A stretch of 64,000 bases of DNA. It comes from Oxalobacteraceae bacterium CAVE-383 (lineage in GTDB: Bacteria; Pseudomonadota; Gammaproteobacteria; Burkholderiales; Burkholderiaceae_D). This document shows positions 49,336 through 57,369 of the stretch, piece after piece. Position 1 is the first letter of the stretch, and each line of letters begins with the position of its first letter. Below the pieces are notes generated by a model. The model made no database searches and was not told where the DNA came from. It saw only the letters and a list, made by a program, of their open reading frames with translations. The translations under genes were made by a program, and so were the position numbers. The stretch is taken from positions 558,001 to 622,000 of the forward strand of contig REGP01000001.1 in the NCBI GenBank assembly GCA_004134995.1, read 5' to 3'.

Positions 49336-49645
49336 TATTCAAATGATTAACGGACCTGACGGCAAGCCAGCATTCGTCGTATTGCCTTACGAGGAATTTA
49401 TACGCAATTACGGTCATGAGCGCGACCTGATCCCGCACGACGTCGTAAGCCGCACCGTTGACGGCGCCACGCCAGTACGCGCATGGCGCGAGTATCTGGG
49501 ATTGACCCAGATGGAAGTCGCGAGCCGCCTGGATATTGCGCAACCGACCTATGCGAAACAGGAGGCCAGCAATACCCTCCGCAAGAGCAGCCGAGAGAAG
49601 ATTGCGATTGCCTTGGGAATTACTGCCGCGCAGCTCGATTTCTGA
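49319..49645 (+). CDS. XRE-family antitoxin
   Basis: A 108-residue antitoxin. The N-terminal half (FVVLPYEEFIRNY) resembles the small-protein part of Phd-like antitoxins. The C-terminal half is a Cro/C1 helix-turn-helix (LGLTQMEVASRLDIAQPTYAKQEAS). The order toxin then HTH antitoxin is like HigBA. It should bind the promoter repeat upstream of the toxin. A strong terminator follows. Confidence 0.88.
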   Translation: MNAPTNIQMINGPDGKPAFVVLPYEEFIRNYGHERDLIPHDVVSRTVDGATPVRAWREYLGLTQMEVASRLDIAQPTYAKQEASNTLRKSSREKIAIALGITAAQLDF

Positions 49646-49654
49646 TTGATGGTT

Positions 49655-49688
49655 AAAAAAACGGGACGCATTTTCGCGTCCCGTTTTT
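49655..49688. terminator. Bidirectional terminator between the toxin-antitoxin pair and htpG
   Basis: AACGGGACGC and GCGTCCCGTT pair around a 6-nt loop, with seven A before and five T after. It serves both the rightward toxin-antitoxin operon and the leftward htpG. Confidence 0.9.
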
Positions 49689-49713
49689 CATTTCCTGCCT
49701 TATGAGCGGAATC

Positions 49714-51645
49714 TTATTTTCCCGCCATTCCCAGCAACATTTCATTCAAACGCTTCACAAAACCTGCCGGATCGCTCAGCGCGCCGCCTTCAGCCAGCAA
49801 GGCCTGGTCGAACAAAATGTGCGACCAGTCGTTGAACTTGGCGTCTTCGTACTGCAGGCGCTGCACCAGCGGGTGATCCGGATTGATTTCCAGGATCGGC
49901 TTCGAATCCGGCGCATCCTGGCCGGCCGCCTTCAGCATGCGCATCAGGTTGCCGGACAGTTCGTTCTCGTCGGCCACCAGGCAGGCCGGGGAATCGGTCA
50001 GGCGGAAGGTGACGCGCACGTCCTTGGCCTTGTCGGCCAGCGCTGCCTTGATCTTTTCGACCAGTTCCTTGAAGCGCGTTTCGGTTTCTTCGTGCTGCTT
50101 TTTCTCTTCTTCGTTTTCCAGCGTGCCCAAGTCCAGATCGCCCTTGGCCACGGACGCCAGTTCCTTGCCTTCGAAGTCCTGCATGAAGGACAGCATCCAT
50201 TCATCGACACGGTCGGTCAGCAGCAGTACTTCAACGCCTTTCTTGCGGAAGATTTCCAGGTGCGGGCTGTTTTTCGCGGCCTGGTAGCTTTCGCCGGTGA
50301 CGTAGTAGACCTTGCTTTGCCCTTCCTTCATGCGGCTGACGTAGTCGGCCAGCGAGACGGTTTGGGCGTCGCTGTCGTTATGCGTCGAGGCGAAGCGCAG
50401 CAGCTTGGCGATGCGGTCCTTGTTGCCGGCGTCCTCGCCGATGCCTTCCTTGAGCACCTGGCCGAATTCCTTCCAGAATGTGGCGTATTTTTCCTTTTGC
50501 TCGGCTTCGTCGCTGTTGGCCAGTTCTTCCAGCAGGCTCAGCACGCGCTTGGTCGAACCTTCGCGGATCACCTTGACGTCGCGCGATTCCTGCAGGATTT
50601 CGCGCGACACATTCAGCGGCAGATCGCTGGAGTCGATCACGCCCTTGACGAAGCGCAGGTACACCGGCATGAGCTGCTCGGCATCGTCCATGATGAAAAC
50701 GCGCTTGACGTACAGCTTGATGCCGCCGCGCTTGTTGCGGTCCCACAGGTCGAACGGGGCGCGCGCCGGCACATACAGCAGTTGCGTATATTCGCTGCGG
50801 CCTTCCACGCGATTATGGGTATAGGTCAGCGGCGCTTCGAAATCGTGCGAGACGTGTTTGTAGAATTCTGTGTATTGCTCAGGCGTGATCTCGGATTTAT
50901 TGCGTGCCCACAAAGCGCTGGCCTGGTTGACGGTCTCGAATTCGTCGGTGAGGAGGGTTTCCTTTTTCTCTTCGTTCCATTCTTCCTTGCGCATGCGGAT
51001 CGGCAGCGAGATGTGATCCGAATATTTGCGGATGATGGATTTCAGCTTCCACGACGACAAGTATTCGTCTTCGCCTTCGCGCAGATGCAGGATGATGTCG
51101 GTGCCGCGGCTTTCCTTGGTAATGGCTTCGACGGTAAAGTCGCCGGCGCCTTCGGATTCCCAGCGCACGCCTTCGGCGGCAGGGGTGCCGGCGCGGCGGC
51201 TTTCAACCGTGATGCGGTCGGCGATGATGAAGGCCGAATAGAAGCCGACGCCGAACTGGCCGATCAGGGCCGCATCCTTCTGCTGGTCGCCGGACAATTT
51301 GGAGAAGAATTCACGGGTGCCGGATTTGGCGATGGTGCCCAGATGCGCAATGGCATCCTCGCGGTTCATGCCGATGCCGTTATCGGAAATGGTGATGGTG
51401 CGGGCTGTCTTGTCGAAGCCGACGGTGATTTTGAGTTCCGGGTCGTTTTCAAAGAGGGCGCCGTTGTTGATCGCCTCGAAGCGCAGCTTGTCGGCCGCGT
51501 CGGACGCATTGGACACCAGTTCGCGCAGGAAAATCTCTTTGTTCGAATACAGGGAGTGAATCATCAACTGGAGCAATTGCTTCACTTCTGCCTGGAACCC
51601 CAGGGTTTGCTTCTCTTCTGTTGATTGCTGTTCGGAAACGGTCAT
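49714..51645 (-). CDS. htpG: Molecular chaperone HtpG (Hsp90)
   Basis: A 643-residue Hsp90 chaperone. The N-terminal ATPase has [29 protein letters not shown], and [17 protein letters not shown]; middle and dimerisation domains are complete. ATG at 51645 follows GAGG; a frame start at 51699 is less likely. It assists folding after stress. A sigma-32 promoter lies about 100 nt upstream. The stop is followed by a bidirectional terminator. Confidence 0.97.
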   Translation of the reverse strand: MTVSEQQSTEEKQTLGFQAEVKQLLQLMIHSLYSNKEIFLRELVSNASDAADKLRFEAINNGALFENDPELKITVGFDKTARTITISDNGIGMNREDAIAHLGTIAKSGTREFFSKLSGDQQKDAALIGQFGVGFYSAFIIADRITVESRRAGTPAAEGVRWESEGAGDFTVEAITKESRGTDIILHLREGEDEYLSSWKLKSIIRKYSDHISLPIRMRKEEWNEEKKETLLTDEFETVNQASALWARNKSEITPEQYTEFYKHVSHDFEAPLTYTHNRVEGRSEYTQLLYVPARAPFDLWDRNKRGGIKLYVKRVFIMDDAEQLMPVYLRFVKGVIDSSDLPLNVSREILQESRDVKVIREGSTKRVLSLLEELANSDEAEQKEKYATFWKEFGQVLKEGIGEDAGNKDRIAKLLRFASTHNDSDAQTVSLADYVSRMKEGQSKVYYVTGESYQAAKNSPHLEIFRKKGVEVLLLTDRVDEWMLSFMQDFEGKELASVAKGDLDLGTLENEEEKKQHEETETRFKELVEKIKAALADKAKDVRVTFRLTDSPACLVADENELSGNLMRMLKAAGQDAPDSKPILEINPDHPLVQRLQYEDAKFNDWSHILFDQALLAEGGALSDPAGFVKRLNEMLLGMAGK

Positions 51646-51743
51646 TTTTTGCCTCGTTGGTATCTCGTGTTGATGGTGGAACGGAATGCATATCCTCAAT
51701 GCGGCGCGGGCCGATTGCAGGGCCGGCTGCGCGCATTGTAATG

Positions 51744-51771
51744 AAATGGGGCTGAGTCGGCCAGTTTCAAG
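51744..51771 (-). promoter_or_regulatory. Sigma-32 (heat-shock) promoter of htpG
   Basis: On the minus strand, CTTGAAA (51771-51765) and CCCCATTT (51751-51744) are separated by exactly 13 nt. Both match the RpoH consensus fully. The predicted transcription start is about 90 nt before the htpG ATG. Confidence 0.88.
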
Positions 51772-51822
51772 CGATTTGATGGGGGAATTGCTGTTTTTTG
51801 AGAGGTGCAGGCCTCAAAATTC

Positions 51823-51890
51823 AAAATCCCGGTTCTCACATACTTGCCATTGTCTGACATGAATGGCAAGTATGTGAGAACCGGGATTTT
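51823..51890. repeat. Perfect 29-bp inverted repeat / terminator-like hairpin
   Basis: Arms at 51823-51851 and 51862-51890 are perfect reverse complements over 29 nt, with a 10-nt loop. The outer ends are AAAA/TTTT. It lies 54 nt after the stop of the leftward exported-protein gene and 51 nt upstream of the htpG promoter, so it probably terminates the former. It is far longer than usual terminators. Confidence 0.93.
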
Positions 51891-51944
51891 TGTTAATGCA
51901 GGCGTTGAGATAACGGAAGGAAAAGTGGCGGTACGTGCTTCAAA

Positions 51945-52214
51945 TCATTCTTTGCATGCTCGGGCTGCGGCGATTGTGTCTTCGTAGATTTGGTGCCTAA
52001 TCTCTACCTTTTTTATACATTTGGCGTCCGGAAACATCAGGCAAACTTCATACAAAGCAAGGTATGAATGTAACGCTTTTTGTGCCTCTATGCTTAAAGT
52101 AGCACACGATGGAGAGTCGGAAAAAGCCGGAGTGCTAAACGCCAAGCTTCCGGCCAGAATGGCAAAGGTAGTAAAGCGTTTGCAAAAATTACTGACAGAA
52201 TGGTGATTTTTCAT
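51945..52214 (-). CDS. Small exported protein, tandem copy 1
   Basis: An 89-residue protein with a signal peptide (FTTFAILAGSLAFSTPAFS) and a short mature part of about 57 residues containing four cysteines (SCATL, VCLMF, KCIKK, RACKE). AGAGGAG precedes ATG at 52214. A sister gene with the same signal peptide and last residues (ACKE) lies 190 nt upstream. Function unknown; small cysteine-rich exported proteins may be effectors, inhibitors or immunity proteins. Confidence 0.75.
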   Translation of the reverse strand: MKNHHSVSNFCKRFTTFAILAGSLAFSTPAFSDSPSCATLSIEAQKALHSYLALYEVCLMFPDAKCIKKVEIRHQIYEDTIAAARACKE

Positions 52215-52247
52215 GTAATTCTCCTCTCAATGAATGGGAAGATCATC

Positions 52248-52316
52248 ATGAAAGCATCCCGGCCATCTGCGTACTGGCAGTTGTCTCAGAGCCGCTTAGA
52301 ACGCTTGGTTTCGTAA
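52248..52316 (+). CDS. Candidate 22-residue microprotein, copy 1
   Basis: ATG at 52248 is preceded by GGGAAG. The frame encodes 22 residues beginning MKASRPSAYWQLSQ. The sister locus at 52689 encodes 22 residues beginning MKVSLLSAYWQLSQ. The equal length and shared SAYWQLSQ are suggestive, but the DNA may be conserved only as the promoter of the leftward gene. Confidence 0.25.
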   Translation: MKASRPSAYWQLSQSRLERLVS

Positions 52317-52404
52317 AGGACGGGCTTCTCCCGAACTTTAGAGGATTTCATTTTTTATGCAGGCGTTGAAATAGCGGAATGAGTCGTGTGAGGGCATTTT
52401 TAGA

Positions 52405-52656
52405 TCATTCTTTGCATGCTTTCCATGCGGCATCCGCATATACCCATGCTGCAAATTTGGCTGTCACGTAGCTCGGCCATAAGGAGTCGAACAGAATACT
52501 CGCAGTCAAATACTGTTTGTGGGCCGTTATCGATGCCTCGTGTAAAGCATCGCATGCTGACTGTGAAAAAGCTGGCGTGCTGAACACCAGGCTTATGGTC
52601 AGAAAGATAAAGGTGGCAAATCGTTTGCAAAAATTGCCGACAGAATGGTTTTTCAT
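52405..52656 (-). CDS. Small exported protein, tandem copy 2
   Basis: An 83-residue protein with the same type of signal peptide (FATFIFLTISLVFSTPAFS) and a 52-residue mature part with two cysteines (SACDAL, AWKACKE). GAGAGGAG precedes ATG at 52656. It is the paralogue of the gene at 51945-52214; flanking DNA on both sides is also similar, so a segment of about 370-390 nt was duplicated. The mature parts differ strongly, while signal peptide and C-terminus are kept. Confidence 0.75.
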   Translation of the reverse strand: MKNHSVGNFCKRFATFIFLTISLVFSTPAFSQSACDALHEASITAHKQYLTASILFDSLWPSYVTAKFAAWVYADAAWKACKE

Positions 52657-52688
52657 GGCGTTCTCCTCTCAATGAATGGAAAGCCATC

Positions 52689-52757
52689 ATGAAAGTATCC
52701 CTGCTATCTGCGTACTGGCAGTTATCGCAAGCTCTTCCCGGACATGCATTCACATAA
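52689..52757 (+). CDS. Candidate 22-residue microprotein, copy 2
   Basis: The counterpart of the short frame at 52248. ATG at 52689 is preceded by GGAAAG. Three of the last four shared codons before the frames diverge (positions 12-14) differ only synonymously, while positions 3, 5 and 6 change residues. Evidence for translation is slight. Confidence 0.25.
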   Translation: MKVSLLSAYWQLSQALPGHAFT

Positions 52758-52858
52758 GAACATTCTCAAACAACAGGCCCCCTGACAGCTTCACGGGTTT
52801 GATGAAGGAAAACGCGGATGCACACTCGACGCCTCAATTTTTTTGAAAAGGAACGACC

Positions 52859-53125
52859 GTGTATTTACCATCCGTGAGTAGCGCCTTCAGCCAGCCAAGT
52901 GCTGCACCCCAAGACAAAAATCCATCGAAATCGGTGCAGAAGGATATTTTTCCCATTTCAGGGTTGTTGACGGAGTTGGAGGAGGAAGAGTTCAAGCGGT
53001 ATCTGATTGCAATGCTGGCAGCATGCGGAGGAGGGGACAAGCCAGGCGACGACGTTAGCTTTACCAAGGATATATTTTCCGCAATGCAGATTGTAGCGAT
53101 GGTCATGAGCCGAAAACTAAGCTAA
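52859..53125 (+). CDS. Small unknown protein, GTG start
   Basis: An 88-residue protein beginning at GTG 52859 with AAAAGGAA 6 nt upstream, a good site. The N-terminal 25 residues are Ser/Pro/Gln-rich and look disordered. The rest is helical (LLTELEEEEFKRYLIAMLAA, then FTKDIFSAMQIVAMVMSRK). No signal peptide. I recognise no family. It converges on the MocR gene, 4 nt from its stop. Confidence 0.55.
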   Translation: MYLPSVSSAFSQPSAAPQDKNPSKSVQKDIFPISGLLTELEEEEFKRYLIAMLAACGGGDKPGDDVSFTKDIFSAMQIVAMVMSRKLS

Positions 53126-53129
53126 GCGC

Positions 53130-54563
53130 TCACCCAAGTTCTCGCTCCAAAAACCCAAAAATCCCCGGATCTTCCATGCTGGTCACATTGATCCGCATGA
53201 ATGTGGACGGCAATTGATTCGGGGAAAACAAACTCCCGGGCGCCAGCAGGTAGCCTTCCGCCATGGCCTTTTCGGCCAGCACGTTGGTATCGCGCCCGGC
53301 ATTGACCCAGATGAACATGCCGGCCGGCGTCGGCGTGCCGGTGTCCAGGCCGAGCCGCTCGAATTGCCGCACGGTCTTGTCGCGCCCGCGGTCCAGCCGG
53401 ATGCGCAGGCGCTCGGTATGTTTGCGGTAATGGCCTTCCGACAATATTTTATAAACGATCCGCTCGCCGATTTCGCCGCTGGTCAGCGTCGACAGCATTT
53501 TGCGGTCGGCCAGATGGGGCGCCAGTTCGGGCGATGCGGCGATGAAGCCCACGCGCAGATTGGCCGATAGCGTCTTGGAAAATCCGCCCAGGTAAATAAC
53601 CCGCTGCAATTGATCCAGCGATGCGATGCGCGTGGCCGGCTGGACTGCGGCGCCGGGGTGCATGTCGCAATAGATGTCGTCTTCCACGATCGTGAAATCA
53701 TGCTCTTCGGCGATGCGCAAAACCTGGAACGCCTTGGCCGCCGAGAGCGAAGTCGAAGTCGGATTGTGCAATACCGAATTGATCACGAACAGCTTGGGTT
53801 TGTGCAATGCCGCCAGTTCGGCCAGTTTGGCGATGTCCGGCCCATCGGCCATGCGCGGAATGCCGATCACCTTGGCGCCCAGCGTGGCAAAGGAACCGAA
53901 CATCAGGAACCAGGCCGGATCGTCGACAAAAACCGCATCGCCCGGACGCAGGAAATGGCGCGCGACGATATCCAGCCCCTGGGTCACGCCGGCGGTGGTG
54001 ACAATCTGCTCCGGCGCGGCGGCGATTTCCAGTTCGGCCAGTTTCAATTGCAATTGCTGGCGCAGCGGCAGGAAGCCCTGCGGTATGCCGTAGCCCAGCA
54101 GCGAGGACTGATTCTGGCGTCCGATGCTGCGCAGGCTGTTGGCGATCAATTCGCTGTCCAGCCATTCCGGCGGCAGCAAACCGCCGCCCGGCATTTTTTG
54201 CGCCGGCATCTGGCGAAACATGTTCCGTATCAGCCAGACCACGTCGACTTGCTGCCGCATATTGGCGCCGGACTGATGGACGGCGCCGTCCGCGGCGTCT
54301 CTGCCGACCGGGGAGCGCTCCCGCACGTAAAACCCCGATCCGCGCCGCGACTCCAGAAAACCGCCGGCGACCAGCCGATCGTAGGCTTCCACCACCGTAA
54401 AGCGCGATACGCCATGCGTGGCAGCGAATTCACGGATCGACGGCATGCGGGCGCCGCTGCGCAATAGCCTGTCGTCAATGCGGCTCTGGACGGTGCGCAC
54501 GATCTGGAACACCAGCGAATCGCCGCTTTCACGCGACAGTAATGCTTGATTTGTATTGGTCAT
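53130..54563 (-). CDS. MocR/PdxR-family regulator (GntR HTH fused to aminotransferase)
   Basis: A 477-residue fusion. Residues 15-85 form a GntR winged helix (ARMPSIREFAATHGVSRFTVVEAYDRL), followed by a class I aminotransferase domain with the PLP lysine in LGGFSKTLSANLRVGF. MocR proteins use PLP or amino acids as effectors. It is divergent from an EamA transporter over 127 nt containing a GTAC-rich palindrome, so it probably controls that exporter. Confidence 0.92.
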   Translation of the reverse strand: MTNTNQALLSRESGDSLVFQIVRTVQSRIDDRLLRSGARMPSIREFAATHGVSRFTVVEAYDRLVAGGFLESRRGSGFYVRERSPVGRDAADGAVHQSGANMRQQVDVVWLIRNMFRQMPAQKMPGGGLLPPEWLDSELIANSLRSIGRQNQSSLLGYGIPQGFLPLRQQLQLKLAELEIAAAPEQIVTTAGVTQGLDIVARHFLRPGDAVFVDDPAWFLMFGSFATLGAKVIGIPRMADGPDIAKLAELAALHKPKLFVINSVLHNPTSTSLSAAKAFQVLRIAEEHDFTIVEDDIYCDMHPGAAVQPATRIASLDQLQRVIYLGGFSKTLSANLRVGFIAASPELAPHLADRKMLSTLTSGEIGERIVYKILSEGHYRKHTERLRIRLDRGRDKTVRQFERLGLDTGTPTPAGMFIWVNAGRDTNVLAEKAMAEGYLLAPGSLFSPNQLPSTFMRINVTSMEDPGIFGFLERELG

Positions 54564-54599
54564 ATTACCGTGACGCTCTCATTAACTATTTGAATAATT

Positions 54600-54609
54600 G
54601 TACCGGTAC
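54600..54609. promoter_or_regulatory. GTAC-based operator candidate between mocR and eamA
   Basis: GTACCGGTAC is a perfect 10-bp palindrome, followed 2 nt later by another GTAC. It overlaps a plausible -35 (TTGTAC) of the rightward exporter gene. MocR proteins bind paired short repeats. Confidence 0.55.
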
Positions 54610-54690
54610 TGTACTGATTATGTCGATTAAGATTTATTTCAGGAGATTGCCTGCCGCCGTCGGCCGGCATGAAAATGAAAAGGAATGACG

Positions 54691-55572
54691 ATGAATCAGG
54701 AAATCAGAGGCATGTGGCATGGCTTTATCGGCGTGGCGATCTTCAGCCTGACCTTGCCGTTTACGCATATGGCGGTGCAGGAACTGAATCCCTTGCTGGT
54801 CGGTTTCGGACGCGGTGCATTGGCCGGATTAGTCGCGCTGGGACTGCTTTGGTACCTGAAGGCGCCGCTGCCGACACGCGCCCAATGGGGGCCGCTGGTG
54901 ATCATTGCCGCCGGTGTCGTGGTCGGATTTCCTGTGTTGTCTTCGATCGCCATGCGTTCGGTGCCGGCCTCCCACGGTGCAATCGTGCTGGGAACGCTGC
55001 CTCTGGCCACCGCGCTGGTTGGCGCCTTGCGCTTCGGCGAACGGCCTTCACGCTGGTTCTGGGCGGCGGCCGTTGCCGGCAGCGCGCTGGTAATCGGATT
55101 TGCGCTGCACGAGGGGGGCGGCAGCTTTCATCCGGCCGACCTGGCGTTGTTCGTGGCGGTGGCGTTTGCGGCGGTCGGCTATGCCGAAGGCGGAAGATTG
55201 GCGCAGAGCATGGGCGGTCCGCAGGCGATTGCATGGGCGCTGCTGCTGTGCCTGCCGGTCTTGCTGCCGTTGTCGCTATGGCTGGGCTGGCGTACCGGCG
55301 TCGACGTCTCGCCGCGGGCCTGGTTCGGTTTTTTGTATGTGTCGCTGTTTTCCATGCTGATCGGCTTTTTCTTCTGGTACAAGGGATTGGCGCTGGGCGG
55401 CATCGCACGCGTGGCGCAAATCCAGCTGCTGCAGCCGTTCCTGACGCTGCTGGGCGCGGCGCTGCTGATCGGGGACCGCTTGCGGCTCAGCAATCTGCTG
55501 TTCGCGGCGGCGGTCATCGCGGTGGTCGGGCTGGGAAGGCAGGCCGGTGTGTCCCGTAGCGCCATCGATTGA
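54691..55572 (+). CDS. DMT-superfamily EamA transporter
   Basis: A 293-residue protein with ten hydrophobic helices in two EamA repeats (GFIGVAIFSLTLPFTHMAV at the start, FLYVSLFSMLIGFFFWYKGL in the second). Members export amino acids and metabolites. ATG at 54691 has AAGGAA at correct spacing; the ATG at 54685 is too close to it. Probably regulated by the divergent MocR protein. Confidence 0.88.
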   Translation: MNQEIRGMWHGFIGVAIFSLTLPFTHMAVQELNPLLVGFGRGALAGLVALGLLWYLKAPLPTRAQWGPLVIIAAGVVVGFPVLSSIAMRSVPASHGAIVLGTLPLATALVGALRFGERPSRWFWAAAVAGSALVIGFALHEGGGSFHPADLALFVAVAFAAVGYAEGGRLAQSMGGPQAIAWALLLCLPVLLPLSLWLGWRTGVDVSPRAWFGFLYVSLFSMLIGFFFWYKGLALGGIARVAQIQLLQPFLTLLGAALLIGDRLRLSNLLFAAAVIAVVGLGRQAGVSRSAID

Positions 55573-55618
55573 CATATAATTGCGGATTCCCCTGCTGTAA
55601 CGATCATCTGGAGTCCGC

Positions 55619-56077
55619 ATGTCTGTCTATTCAACCCTTAAATCCCTCAATATCGAATTGCCGCCGTCGGCCGCGCCTGCTGCCGCCTATGTGATGTCGG
55701 CGCAAACCGGCAATACGGTGTTCCTGTCCGGCCATATCGCCAAAAAGGACGGCGCGGTCTGGGTCGGGCAACTGGGCAAGGATGTTTCGACGGAAGACGG
55801 CAAGCTGGCCGCGCGCAGCGTCGCCATCGACTTGCTGGCAACGCTGCAAACCGCATGCGGCGGCGATTTGAACCGCGTGCAGCGCATCGTCAAGGTGATG
55901 AGCCTGGTCAATTCGACCAGCGATTTCATTGAACATCATCTTGTGACCAACGGCGCGTCCGAATTGCTGGTGGAAGTGTTCGGCGAAAAGGGCAAGCATG
56001 CCCGTTCGGCGTTCGGCGTGGCGCAATTGCCGCTCGGCGCCTGTGTTGAAATCGAAATGATCGTTGAAATCAAATAA
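55619..56077 (+). CDS. RidA/YjgF family protein
   Basis: A 152-residue protein, the longer RidA subgroup. GNTVFLSGHIAKKDG, FIEHHLVTNGASELLVEVFG and HARSAFGVAQLPLGACVEIE are the conserved elements; the Arg of HARSAFG and the Glu near the end line the active pocket. RidA hydrolyses reactive enamine/imine intermediates from PLP enzymes, fitting the aminotransferase 29 nt downstream. GGAG lies before ATG. Confidence 0.92.
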   Translation: MSVYSTLKSLNIELPPSAAPAAAYVMSAQTGNTVFLSGHIAKKDGAVWVGQLGKDVSTEDGKLAARSVAIDLLATLQTACGGDLNRVQRIVKVMSLVNSTSDFIEHHLVTNGASELLVEVFGEKGKHARSAFGVAQLPLGACVEIEMIVEIK

Positions 56078-56106
56078 GCCAAATCAGCGATCAAAGCGAC
56101 ATTCAT

Positions 56107-57300
56107 ATGAAAATCGAAAATCCCAATCCGATGCAGTGGCAGTTCGCCCGCCGCACCGAGCGCCTGAAAAGCTCGGCGATCCGTGAAATCCTGAAGATCA
56201 CGATGCAGCCGGAAATCATTTCCTTTGCCGGCGGCCTGCCGTCGCCGGCCACGTTCCCGGTCGAAAAAATGCGCGCGGCCTACGACGCAGTACTGTCGCG
56301 GCATGGCAAGGTCGCCTTGCAATATGGCCCGTCGGACGGTTTTGCGCCATTGCGCGCATGGGTGGCCGATTCGCTCTCGATCGAAGGTGCGCGGATCCTG
56401 CCGGAACAGGTATTGATGGTGTCGGGTTCGCAGCAGGGCCTGGATCTGCTGGGCAAGGTGCTGATCGACGAGGGCAGCAAGGTGCTGGTCGAAACGCCGA
56501 GTTATCTGGGCGCGCTGCAGGCGTTTTCGGTGTACGGTCCGGAGTTCGCCTCGGTGCCGGGCGACGAAGGCGGGCTGATCCCGGAACAGGTCGCGGCCAT
56601 CGGCGGCGATGCGCGGCTGCTGTATGCGCTGCCGAATTTCCAGAATCCCACCGGCCGCACGCTGTCGCTGGAGCGTCGCCAGCAGTTGGTGGAAGTCTGC
56701 GCGCGTCTCGGGCTGCCGCTGATTGAAGACGATCCTTACGGCGCGCTCAGCTATAACGGCGATCCGCTGCCGAAGATGCTGACCATGAATCCGGGCGGCG
56801 TGATCTACATGGGATCGTTCTCGAAGGTGCTCACGCCGGGCATCCGGCTCGGCTATGTGGTGGCGCCGACGGCCTTGATCCAGAAGCTGGAGCAGGCCAA
56901 GCAGGCCGCCGATCTGCATACCGCGCAGCTCACCCAGATGGTGGTGTACGAGGCGGTCAAGGACGGTTTCCTGCAGACGCATATTCCGACCATCCGCAAG
57001 CTGTATGCCGACCAGTGCCAGGCCATGCTGGATGCATTGCAGGCCAGTTTCCCGGCCGGCACCAGCTGGACGCGGCCGGAAGGCGGCATGTTCATCTGGG
57101 TCACGCTGCCGAAGCATATCGACACCATGCAACTGCTGACCGAAGCCGTGGCGGCGAAAGTCGCGTTCGTGCCGGGCGCGCCGTTCTATGCCAATAATCC
57201 GCAGTCGAATACCTTGCGCCTGAGCTTCGTCACCGTGCCGCCGGAAAAAATCCGCGAAGGCGTGCAGAGCCTGGCCAGGTTGATCGCCGCCAAGCTTTAA
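56107..57300 (+). CDS. PLP-dependent aminotransferase, 2-aminoadipate/LysN-like
   Basis: A 397-residue fold-type I aminotransferase. PEIISFAGGLPSPATFPVEKM opens the domain; YALPNFQNPTGRTLS carries the conserved Asn-Pro, IEDDPYGAL the PLP-ring Asp, and MGSFSKVLTPGIRLGYVV the PLP lysine. It resembles the LysN/ArAT-Kat group without HTH. Broad specificity for aromatic or branched amino acids is usual. Likely co-transcribed with ridA; weak ribosome site. Confidence 0.9.
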   Translation: MKIENPNPMQWQFARRTERLKSSAIREILKITMQPEIISFAGGLPSPATFPVEKMRAAYDAVLSRHGKVALQYGPSDGFAPLRAWVADSLSIEGARILPEQVLMVSGSQQGLDLLGKVLIDEGSKVLVETPSYLGALQAFSVYGPEFASVPGDEGGLIPEQVAAIGGDARLLYALPNFQNPTGRTLSLERRQQLVEVCARLGLPLIEDDPYGALSYNGDPLPKMLTMNPGGVIYMGSFSKVLTPGIRLGYVVAPTALIQKLEQAKQAADLHTAQLTQMVVYEAVKDGFLQTHIPTIRKLYADQCQAMLDALQASFPAGTSWTRPEGGMFIWVTLPKHIDTMQLLTEAVAAKVAFVPGAPFYANNPQSNTLRLSFVTVPPEKIREGVQSLARLIAAKL

Positions 57301-57315
57301 GGCCGGCTATCCTTC

Positions 57316-57349
57316 AATCCTTCGATACGATGCTTCGTATCGAAGGATT
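57316..57349. terminator. Intrinsic terminator / inverted repeat between aminotransferase and parC
   Basis: AATCCTTCGATACG and its reverse complement (14 bp) with a 6-nt loop lie between the convergent genes. There is no long T-run, only TACTACTTTCT after it. Confidence 0.7.
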
Positions 57350-57369
57350 ACTACTTTCTCTACTTCCGA

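Larger units (their letters stand above)
51895..52729. repeat. Tandem duplication of the exported-protein locus
   Basis: Unit 1 (about 51895-52288) and unit 2 (about 52356-52729) align over the 3' flank (TATGCAGGCGTTGA-like start; CATTCTTTGCATGCT), the gene and the 5' flank (CTCCTCTCAATGAATGG, then CTGCGTACTGGCAGTT). The genes themselves differ by 18 nt in length. Confidence 0.8.

Noticed and set aside
49702-51624. A 640-codon open frame antisense to htpG
   Set aside because: Shadow of htpG; Phe/Leu/Gln-rich antisense composition and no motif.
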